DNA from: Bryobacterales bacterium
GTDB taxonomy: Bacteria > Acidobacteriota > Terriglobia > Bryobacterales > Bryobacteraceae
DNA: 64,000 nt
Direction of reading: 5' to 3'
NCBI GenBank assembly: GCA_003164035.1
Contig: PLRS01000019.1
Location: forward strand, 1-64,000
Positions 46,306 through 53,951 of this stretch are shown here, piece by piece; position 1 is the first letter of the stretch; each line of letters starts with the position of its first letter. Below the pieces are notes generated by a model, which was not told the DNA's origin, made no database searches, and saw only the letters and a program-made list of their open reading frames with translations. The position numbers and the translations under genes were made by a program.

Positions 46306-47667
46306 TTATACCGACTCCAGAGCCGCCTGCATCATGGCCCGGGCATACGCCACGCTGTAGGTAATCCCGGTGGGGCCCCCGCCGCCGGGATAGCCGCCGA
46401 TGCGGCCGCCGGGCGCGATGCGGTCCCGGTCCGTGTCGAGCGCACGCGGGTGCTCGGGGTAAATCGTCCCGGTGTACTTGTTCCGCACCAGAGCCTTCAT
46501 CACACCGAACAGGTCGCCCATGCCCGCGTCGATGAACACTTCCTGGTATTTTTCATAGGGCTTGACTACCAGCACGTTGCGGTAGTGGCAATGGTTGATG
46601 CGCTTGCGGCTGGCGAAGTAATCCGCCACTTGCACCGGGTCCTCGCCCATCTCACGAGTAACGCCGCAATCGAAGGTGATGCCGTTGGCGGGGCTGTTGA
46701 CGATTTCAATAAGATGCTTCCAGCCGGCCACGGTTCCCATGATCTGCTGGGACCCGCGGCTGATGGGTGCCGGGGGATCGTTGGGATGGAGCGCCATGCG
46801 CACTCCCGCCTTCTCGGCCACTGGAATCACAGCCTTCAGAAAGTAAGTGATGTTAGCCCACATTTCCTGCAGGTTATGGGCGCCTTCATCGGCCAGCGGC
46901 GGCAGGTCCTTGAACTTCACTTTTCTGGCGTTGGGAAAAGCCGCCAAAGTCTCGGGAGTGATCTGGCCGCCGGCGTCGCGGTAGATGGGCTGCACCACGC
47001 GGCCGTTCTCGTCGATAAGTAATTCGAGCTCGTAGTCGAAGCCCGTGTAGCCCGCCCCGGCCCTGCCGACTGTCTCGTAATAGCCCTCGACGGCGCGGTG
47101 CGCGTAGAAGTTGTACTCCACCACGGGCAGACCGGCCTTGCCGGCGGCCTCGATCGAAGCGAGGAACGGCTCCATGTCCTTGGCCCGGCTGTCTCTGCCA
47201 TAAATGACGCTGGCCGGGAGGTTGATCATCGAGTTATAAGCCACCAGGCCGGCGTCCTTGGCGGTTTGGACCGCGCCGCGAATACTCTCTTCCGTCCAGT
47301 TTCCCACCGGTACGCCGATGACATGAGTGACACCGATCTGCCGGAGGCGCCGATAGGCGGCCGGGAGGTTTCGGACAAAGCCGCCGCGCCCTCCGGATTC
47401 GGTTTCGGCGGGCGGCGGCGGCGCGGCGGGAGTCAGAAAGCCGCCGAAGCCACCCGCGCCTCTGCCCGCCGGCGCCGCCGGCGGAGACTGCAGGCCGGCG
47501 GGCAGAGGCCCGCCGCCGTCGCCGGGCGATAAGGACAGTTTGGGCGTGTCGGGGCCTTCCTCAATCGGCCACTTTCGCGGTGCCGGCGCGGCGGCCCCAG
47601 TTGGCAGAGATTGCGCGATGGCCGCGCCCCCTACCCCTTGCATCATTCTTCTTCGTGAAAATTCCAT
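46306..47667 (-). CDS. Tat-exported mannonate-dehydratase-like TIM-barrel enzyme
   Basis: A 453-residue protein. Start MEFSRRRMMQGVGGAA is a Tat leader; the frame is open 30 codons further upstream but only this start gives a signal. Residues about 35-100 are a Gly/Pro/Ala-rich insertion. The rest resembles UxuA mannonate dehydratase and related sugar isomerases: VVEYNFYAHRAVEGYYETVG, the family phrase MALHPNDPP, FDCGVTREM, INHCHYRN and YPEHPRAL. Export is unusual for UxuA. It lies downstream of the TonB receptor-like gene, about 90 bp away. Confidence 0.8.
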   Translation of the reverse strand: MEFSRRRMMQGVGGAAIAQSLPTGAAAPAPRKWPIEEGPDTPKLSLSPGDGGGPLPAGLQSPPAAPAGRGAGGFGGFLTPAAPPPPAETESGGRGGFVRNLPAAYRRLRQIGVTHVIGVPVGNWTEESIRGAVQTAKDAGLVAYNSMINLPASVIYGRDSRAKDMEPFLASIEAAGKAGLPVVEYNFYAHRAVEGYYETVGRAGAGYTGFDYELELLIDENGRVVQPIYRDAGGQITPETLAAFPNARKVKFKDLPPLADEGAHNLQEMWANITYFLKAVIPVAEKAGVRMALHPNDPPAPISRGSQQIMGTVAGWKHLIEIVNSPANGITFDCGVTREMGEDPVQVADYFASRKRINHCHYRNVLVVKPYEKYQEVFIDAGMGDLFGVMKALVRNKYTGTIYPEHPRALDTDRDRIAPGGRIGGYPGGGGPTGITYSVAYARAMMQAALESV

Positions 47668-47708
47668 GATATCGTCCCCATCATAACGAAGTGCGTTTCC
47701 GCCGGGTG

Positions 47709-47738
47709 GAGCGGGGTTTGGGCGGGCTACCCCCGCTC
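47709..47738. repeat. Intergenic hairpin repeat
   Basis: Stem gagcgggg (47709-47716)/ccccgctc (47731-47738), with gggcgggcta in the loop. It sits between the receptor-like gene and the mannonate-dehydratase-like gene, both on the minus strand, and might attenuate read-through. The similar GC-rich motif aacccgccccac occurs near 46288-46299. Confidence 0.5.
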
Positions 47739-47757
47739 TACCGCGGCGGTCTTCCAT

Positions 47758-50700
47758 CTACCAGCTTAGCTTGAGCACGAAGTTCATCAGCGGTTCGCCG
47801 GCGAAAGAAGCCGTCGTCTGATCGCCGGTGATCTTGCCGAACAACTGCGGGTTCAGGAAGTCCACCTGCGTGCTCGGGTTGGCGAAGCCGTAATTGTGGA
47901 ACGGATTCTGCATGTCGAAGCGGAACTGCAGGTTCCAGCGCTCTCTAATCTTGAAATTCTTGGAGGCGGAAGCCTGCGAGTAAATGATCCCCGGCCCGGT
48001 CACGATATTGCGTCCCGCGTTTCCGGGTGTGAAGGCCGCCGGAGCGGTGAAGCAGTTGACCTTGAGCAGCGGGTTTTCCAGCGACTGATTGAAACGGTTG
48101 CCACCGATGGCCTTACCCAGCCCAAACTCCTTCATGGTAATGTCGCTGCAAGCCAGGTTGGGCACCCAGTTGCCGATACTGGTGGGAAACTCGTTGTTGG
48201 GGTTGTCGGTGAAGCTGAAACTCATGGGATTGCCGGTCATGAAGGTCTGGACCCAGGCAATGTTGTAGCCGCCGATGAGAAAGTCCAGAACGCGGCTGTG
48301 ATTCAGGAAGTGGCGGCCTTTGCCGATGGGAAGATTGTAAGTGGCGCTGGTGACGAAGACCTGGTGCCGGTCGTACCCGGCGCGGCCCTTATTCAGCTCG
48401 CGGTCGGTAGTGGGCGCCACACCAGTGCACGAGCCATAATCCGAGTCACAATCGTCGATCGCCTTGGACATGGTGTAAAACGTGTCCAGCACCAGCCCTT
48501 GGGAGTAACGTTTCTGGAATTGGACCGTGCCCGCGTGGTAGGTGGAGTGCCCCGTATTGGCCATTTGGGTGACGGTGCCGAACTGCGGATACGGCAGATA
48601 GTTCTGGGTCGCGGCCAGAGCGGCAGACTGCAGGGTGGGATTGCCGGCTCCGAAACTGGTCGGGAACACGTTGATATTCCAGCTCTCGATCAGGTGTACG
48701 CCGGCGGATCCCTGGTACATCAGCTTGAACAGGTTGTTGGGGCTGACCTGATATTCCGCCGTGCCGTTCCAGTTCATGACGTAACCGGGGTGCAGGTTGC
48801 CGACCATCCAATAGGCGGTCCGTGAGCTGTAGTTCGTGCCGATGTAAGTGGAGGCATCATCGGACAAAATATTATACTGGACCGGCGCCGGACCCTGGCT
48901 GAGCTGGAACAGCGGCCGCGGATCGCCCGGCGCGCGCGCCTGCGCCACCTGGGCCTGGTACTCGTCGAACTGTTGTAGCGCATTGGGGAAGCGGATATCG
49001 ATGGTGTTGATTCCGAAACCTCCGCGCAATACCAACTTGTTGAACGGATGGTACGCCCAGCCGATGCGCGGCTGGAAATCCCGGAGGCTGCGCGAACTCA
49101 GCTCACCGGTCGGGTGGACAATGGCACCCATCAGTCCGGTCAGAGGATCCACCGTGGTGGGGCTGAAGTTGCTCTCCAGGCCGTGTGCGGTGTGATAAGG
49201 GCTCTCGGTGGACCAGCGCAGGCCGACATTCAAAGTCAGGTTTTTCGAGGCTTTCCAGTCGTCCTGGACATAGAGGCTGTTGATAGCGTCCCGCGGCAGC
49301 CAGGTGGTGGTGTAGGTGGTGAAGTTGGCTTGCGCCACCGATCCCAGCTCGAACGCGGCGAGAAGGTTGCCGGGAGTGGCGGTCGCGGCCGCCCCGCTCG
49401 GCTGCAGCCCGGCCGTCATGTTGTTGAACTGGAAAATGCCGCTGGGCTGGCCCAACTGAAAGTAATTGGCCCGGAAATCGAGGACCTCATACCCCATCTT
49501 GAAGGCGTGCGTGCCGGCCATCTTGCTGAAATCGTCGCGCAGCGACAACGTCTCGCGAATATCGCGGGAGGGACCCGGGACGGTGAGGCCGTACATCGTG
49601 TTCAGCGCTGGAGCGCTGGTATAACCCGATGCCGCGGTCGAACTGAACGACGGCATCAACAGTGGGCTGTCATTCGGAATGCCAAGCTGGGAGGGCCAGT
49701 TTTCGTTGTAAGACGGCACGAAAGTGTCGTTCCGGGCCCTGTAATAGCCTACCCGGAAGTCGTTGAAGGCGGTGGGGCCGATAAGGTACGATGCGCCAAT
49801 GGAGTAGCTCTGCTCGGTGAATGGAGTGAGAGTCCCGTTAGCGCCGTCGAAGACCGGCAGAGCGACGCTGGTAGGCCGCCCATGACCGCTCTCGTGGTTG
49901 TAAGTGTAGCTGCCGAACAGCTTGAAGCTGGGATTGATCTGCTCATCGACGCGCCCGGAATAGTCTTCGTAGTAGGTGCGCGATTTCGCCTCGTAAGTAT
50001 AATTGCTCACCGGACCGGTGCTGCTCAGGGATCCGGCCTGGTTCGGAGGCACCCATGGGTTCATGGAAATGATTTTCGCCGCCACCGGATCGAACCGGCT
50101 CGTGGGGACGATATTGCCCGGTAGGGGGCTGCGGGTCCAGGTACCGTTGGCAAGCTGGGTGGTGGTGAGAGGATCGTAGAGCTGCGAGCCCAGTCCGCCG
50201 AAGGTGAAGTCGCCGCCCAATTCCGCCGGGGTGGGTGTTTGACTGGTATAGGCGGCAGCCTTTTTTTCGATCAGTTTCTGGTAGCCGACATACCAAAATG
50301 TCTTGTTGCGGCCGTTGTAGACATGGGGGATGACTACCGGGCCGCCCCCGGATCCATCCGGCTGCATGAACCACGCGGGCACGCCATCGGGCGCCCCCGG
50401 CTGCGCTTGCGAGGTCCTGTACTGGTTGAAGAACTGGCGTTCCGTCATGCTTCGTGTCCGGCCATAATCGGAAACCATGCCGTGAAAGCCGTTGGTTCCG
50501 CTCTTGTTGACTACGGTCACGATTCCGCCGGTGGAATGGCCGAACTCCGCTGGCAACGTCCCGGTCAGGACTTTGACTTCTTCCACGGAATTCTCTACCG
50601 GTTTGATGTCGTTCCCGGTGCTGGCCAGAGGATCGTTACCGAGCATGCCGTCCGAGAACACGGCCGTTCCGGTGGAGCGTTGGCCGGCGACGTTAAACCC

Positions 50701-51225
50701 GCCCAGCGACCCGCCATAAGCGTAGCCGTTCATGGTCATCCCCGGCACCAGGTCGAGCGAGTTCAGGACGTAGCGCTGGTACAACGGCACTGTGTACAGT
50801 GTGTCGCCCTCGGTCACCGTGCCGGTGGAAGACGTCTCGGTTTCGAGCAGCGTGCTCAAGGCCGAAACCTGGACCGACTCGCTCAGTTGGCCCAACTCGA
50901 GTCTCACGTTCACCGGCAGGACGTCGCCCACCTGGAGAGTGATTCCGCTCTGGACCAGGCGTTTGAAGCCGGCGGCTTCGAAGGTCAGCCGGTACGAGCC
51001 GGGGATTAGCGCCGGCACCCGATATACGCCGTCCGGATTACTGCTCACTTTGGTTTCGAAATTGGTCTCGATTTGAACCACGGTCACCTGGACGTTGGGG
51101 ACCGCGGCGCCGCTAGGATCGGTTAACGTTCCGGTAATCGTCCCCGTGCTGATCTGGCAATAGGCGACAGCGGCCGTTGTCAGACACGCCGCCCACAAGA
51201 GCAAACTCGTTCGAAACACTCGCAT
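47758..51225 (-). CDS. TonB-dependent receptor-like outer-membrane protein with carboxypeptidase-regulatory domain
   Basis: A 1155-residue protein; the start at 51225 has GGAGG 6-7 bases upstream, whereas the open frame reaches 26 codons further. A signal peptide ends near AYCQ. The Cna-B/carboxypeptidase-regulatory domain (TGTITGTLTDPSGAAVPNVQ) covers about residues 27-115. A plug-like region (SLGGFNVAGQRSTGTAVFSD, GGIVTVVNKSGTN) and barrel follow, ending NFVLKLSW with an aromatic terminus. It is intact, unlike the relative at 36-38 kb. Probably imports the substrate handled by the mannonate-dehydratase-like enzyme. Confidence 0.9.
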   Translation of the reverse strand: MRVFRTSLLLWAACLTTAAVAYCQISTGTITGTLTDPSGAAVPNVQVTVVQIETNFETKVSSNPDGVYRVPALIPGSYRLTFEAAGFKRLVQSGITLQVGDVLPVNVRLELGQLSESVQVSALSTLLETETSSTGTVTEGDTLYTVPLYQRYVLNSLDLVPGMTMNGYAYGGSLGGFNVAGQRSTGTAVFSDGMLGNDPLASTGNDIKPVENSVEEVKVLTGTLPAEFGHSTGGIVTVVNKSGTNGFHGMVSDYGRTRSMTERQFFNQYRTSQAQPGAPDGVPAWFMQPDGSGGGPVVIPHVYNGRNKTFWYVGYQKLIEKKAAAYTSQTPTPAELGGDFTFGGLGSQLYDPLTTTQLANGTWTRSPLPGNIVPTSRFDPVAAKIISMNPWVPPNQAGSLSSTGPVSNYTYEAKSRTYYEDYSGRVDEQINPSFKLFGSYTYNHESGHGRPTSVALPVFDGANGTLTPFTEQSYSIGASYLIGPTAFNDFRVGYYRARNDTFVPSYNENWPSQLGIPNDSPLLMPSFSSTAASGYTSAPALNTMYGLTVPGPSRDIRETLSLRDDFSKMAGTHAFKMGYEVLDFRANYFQLGQPSGIFQFNNMTAGLQPSGAAATATPGNLLAAFELGSVAQANFTTYTTTWLPRDAINSLYVQDDWKASKNLTLNVGLRWSTESPYHTAHGLESNFSPTTVDPLTGLMGAIVHPTGELSSRSLRDFQPRIGWAYHPFNKLVLRGGFGINTIDIRFPNALQQFDEYQAQVAQARAPGDPRPLFQLSQGPAPVQYNILSDDASTYIGTNYSSRTAYWMVGNLHPGYVMNWNGTAEYQVSPNNLFKLMYQGSAGVHLIESWNINVFPTSFGAGNPTLQSAALAATQNYLPYPQFGTVTQMANTGHSTYHAGTVQFQKRYSQGLVLDTFYTMSKAIDDCDSDYGSCTGVAPTTDRELNKGRAGYDRHQVFVTSATYNLPIGKGRHFLNHSRVLDFLIGGYNIAWVQTFMTGNPMSFSFTDNPNNEFPTSIGNWVPNLACSDITMKEFGLGKAIGGNRFNQSLENPLLKVNCFTAPAAFTPGNAGRNIVTGPGIIYSQASASKNFKIRERWNLQFRFDMQNPFHNYGFANPSTQVDFLNPQLFGKITGDQTTASFAGEPLMNFVLKLSW

Positions 51226-51606
51226 GGTGCCTCCTGAAACTAGTTTTCTGTAATAAGTATCGGACGCGGTTGGTCGCGATCTGTAAGGCGCTGGGAGCGG
51301 CATGAGTGCGGATTGTGTCGTTTGCGCGGACGAGGGATTCTCGCGAGCCGTTTGACTCTCGCGTAGGACGTGCGAACGTAACTCTCCACCCGGCGGACTC
51401 CAAAGCCGCCTCAGCGATCCGGCTATTCATCCGGTGCCCCTAAAACACAAAAAGCTAATATAGTTTGCACTTAGGGCGTGTGGTTGTCAAGCGCAAAAGC
51501 AAAGCGCAAAAGCAAAGCGCTGCAAAGGGTCGGGTGTGCCGGGAGAAAAGGAGATTGAACCCCTGATGGGGCGGAATCGGCGCCGGCCCTCCGGCCGCGC
51601 TTCCAC
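51226..51606. other. Intergenic region with short direct repeat
   Basis: 380 bp upstream of the receptor-like gene and downstream of the cytochrome gene. It holds a tandem 13-bp direct repeat (gcgcaaaagcaaa at 51491-51503 and 51504-51516). An AT-rich stretch (agctaatatagtttgca, near 51454-51470) could include a minus-strand -10. I see no gene in it. Confidence 0.5.
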
Positions 51607-53898
51607 TCAGTGCCGCACGCTTTCGAGTAACTGCCGCGCCGACGCCTTCGCCTCCGCGTCCGTGCCCTCCGCCGCGATCTCCAAATGCTCCATGGCCGCG
51701 GCCTCGTCGCCTGTGCGTTCGAGCACAGCCCCCAACTCGTAGTGGGCGCGCCAGAAGCCGGGATCGAGCCGTACGGCCGTCCGCAATTCGCGCTCGGCGC
51801 CATCCAACTCGCCTTTGACCGCCAATAGATACCCCGACAATTCGTGGGCACCGGCCAGACCCGGGTCCGCTTCCACCGCCGCCTTTACCTGAATTTCCGC
51901 CTCCGGTTTGCGATTTGTGTTGGCCAGCAGCCTGGCATAACCGAGCCGGGAACTGGCGTAACCGGGCTTCAGCCTTATGCTCCGCTCGAAGTAATAGGCG
52001 GCCTCGGCGGTCTTATTTCGCGACGCTAGCAGGTTCGCCAGGTTCGCCTGCCACTCGGCAATGCCGGGTTCGATTCGGAGCGCCGCGCGGAACTCCGCTT
52101 CCGCCTCCGCCCACTGTCCGCCGCCGGCCAGCAGCCAGCCCAGGCGATTGTGCAGGTCCGGCAGGTCGGGATCGAGCTTCAGTGCCGTCTCCCACGCCAG
52201 CCTGGCCCCGGCGATCTTGTCTTGCCGCCACAAGGCCTGCCCCAGCAGCCCCCATGCCGCCGGATCGCCAGCCCCACTCGCGGTCGCGCGCCGCAAGACC
52301 GTTTCGGCCCTTGACCACTGCTGTAACTTCACCAGCGCGTTTCCGAATCTCACCCACAGAGCTACCGAGCCGGGTGCGCGCCGCACGGCTTCCTCAAAAT
52401 AGCGTACCGCCCGGGCGCCGTCTTCCACCGCGACATACCCGTCCGCCAGGTCCGCGTAATAGCCGGCCTCCGGCGGGCGATACTTTTCGATCAGAGCCGC
52501 CAGGCGCGGCAAACCGTCCTTCAGATTGCTCCCGTCGCGAAGCTGCGCCACGGCTACATCGAGGGCATTTTCCGCCGTCTCCGGAAGCCGCGCCGGATAG
52601 AACGGAACCACCTCGCCACGATAAGCGGCGACGGGCGATTCGCGCGACGCATCCTTCGCCGCCAGCGGATCGCCCATGGCTGGCGGCGGCCGCCGGATTT
52701 CGTGATCCGCCATGACAATATGCACCGCTTCGTCGGTTCTCCGCTGGGGCATGTGACAGCTCACGCAGGCGGAATCCACCGGATGCGAACCGGCCGCAAC
52801 CGCCCGCCGGATGGCCGCCCGGTGGCAACCGAGGCAAACGCCGTTGTAGTGAGCGGCGGCGGCTTCACCGGCCAGCCCGTTGTGGGGATCGTGACAGGTG
52901 GTGCAGCGCAGATTCCCCCGGCTCTTCCGGAAGCACTGCGATTCCAGCAGCCGGTAGCCTTCGTGCGCCACTTCCAACCTTTCCCCGCTTCCCGACGCAC
53001 GGTCGAAAGACAACTGGAAATCCCCCAACGCCTGCCCCGGCTGGTAGGAAAAGGGTCCCCGATTCGGGCGCTGAACCGCATGCGGCAGCGGCAGGCTGGT
53101 GGTCTCCAGGTGGCACTGCAGGCACACCTCGATTTCCCGATCCGGGCTGAGACGCCTGGGATTGACGATTGTCCCGCGAATCTCCTCGGGCTTGGTCCCC
53201 GGCTTGCCAACCGCCGCGATGTGCCGCTGTCCGGGACCGTGGCACCTTTGACAATCGATCCCCTCGGGCAGCGGCGGCAGATACCGCGCCTCCGCGCCCT
53301 CCTCCGCATGCCCGTCCGGAATCCTCGGATAGGCGTTGTGGCAGAACATGCACTGGTAGGCCACCAGGCGGGTCGCCCCCGGAAAATCCGCCCGGTCGTA
53401 GCCCGGGTTCATTCCCCAGGAACCGCCATTTTCCGCGTACCAGGCAAGCGGCAGTTCCTCGAGCGTGTTCCGGCTCGTCAGGTGCAAATAGGCACGGGAA
53501 TGGCTGCCCGAACCCACCACGAAATCCACCTGCTTCTCTTCGAGGTTGGTTTCCTTGCCATCGAAGCCGATCTGCCAGCGGCGCTGATAATACCGGCCGC
53601 CGCGCGCGGTCATGGAAAAGTAAGTGTCCGAGGCCCGATGATAGAAGGGTTTCGCGGAGGTGAGCTCCGCCGCCGGCACCTCCCCGGACAGACGGGAGAA
53701 GGATCGCCCCATCGCGGTCTTCCGGTAATGGTCCGCAATCTCCGCATGGCATTGTGCGCACAGGGCGGAATCGACGTAGTCGCCGGCCGGCGGCGGCGCC
53801 GCGGGTTGCGGGTATGCCTGCTCCGCCTCGACGCCGGCAACCACCAGGACCGTTGCCATCGCCAGATGTGCCCCCCAGCTTCCCCGCGCTCCCCGCAT
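51607..53898 (-). CDS. Seven-heme c-type cytochrome with TPR C-terminal half
   Basis: A 763-residue protein. A signal peptide (residues 1-26) precedes a periplasmic multiheme domain with seven CxxCH motifs: CAQCH, CMFCH, CQRCH, CLQCH, CTTCH, CLGCH and CVSCH, all within residues about 45-385. Residues about 430-760 are a run of TPR units (ALRIEPGIAEWQANLANLLA and similar). Its architecture resembles the cytochrome c554/NrfB-like TPR proteins of acidobacteria. It lies 53 bp downstream of the beta-propeller-TPR gene. Likely an electron-transfer or redox-sensing scaffold. Partners cannot be named. Confidence 0.9.
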   Translation of the reverse strand: MRGARGSWGAHLAMATVLVVAGVEAEQAYPQPAAPPPAGDYVDSALCAQCHAEIADHYRKTAMGRSFSRLSGEVPAAELTSAKPFYHRASDTYFSMTARGGRYYQRRWQIGFDGKETNLEEKQVDFVVGSGSHSRAYLHLTSRNTLEELPLAWYAENGGSWGMNPGYDRADFPGATRLVAYQCMFCHNAYPRIPDGHAEEGAEARYLPPLPEGIDCQRCHGPGQRHIAAVGKPGTKPEEIRGTIVNPRRLSPDREIEVCLQCHLETTSLPLPHAVQRPNRGPFSYQPGQALGDFQLSFDRASGSGERLEVAHEGYRLLESQCFRKSRGNLRCTTCHDPHNGLAGEAAAAHYNGVCLGCHRAAIRRAVAAGSHPVDSACVSCHMPQRRTDEAVHIVMADHEIRRPPPAMGDPLAAKDASRESPVAAYRGEVVPFYPARLPETAENALDVAVAQLRDGSNLKDGLPRLAALIEKYRPPEAGYYADLADGYVAVEDGARAVRYFEEAVRRAPGSVALWVRFGNALVKLQQWSRAETVLRRATASGAGDPAAWGLLGQALWRQDKIAGARLAWETALKLDPDLPDLHNRLGWLLAGGGQWAEAEAEFRAALRIEPGIAEWQANLANLLASRNKTAEAAYYFERSIRLKPGYASSRLGYARLLANTNRKPEAEIQVKAAVEADPGLAGAHELSGYLLAVKGELDGAERELRTAVRLDPGFWRAHYELGAVLERTGDEAAAMEHLEIAAEGTDAEAKASARQLLESVRH

Positions 53899-53951
53899 GA
53901 TTCAGATTGTCGCATGCGCAAGCCGCAAGCCGTCCTCAATGGGATGCCACC

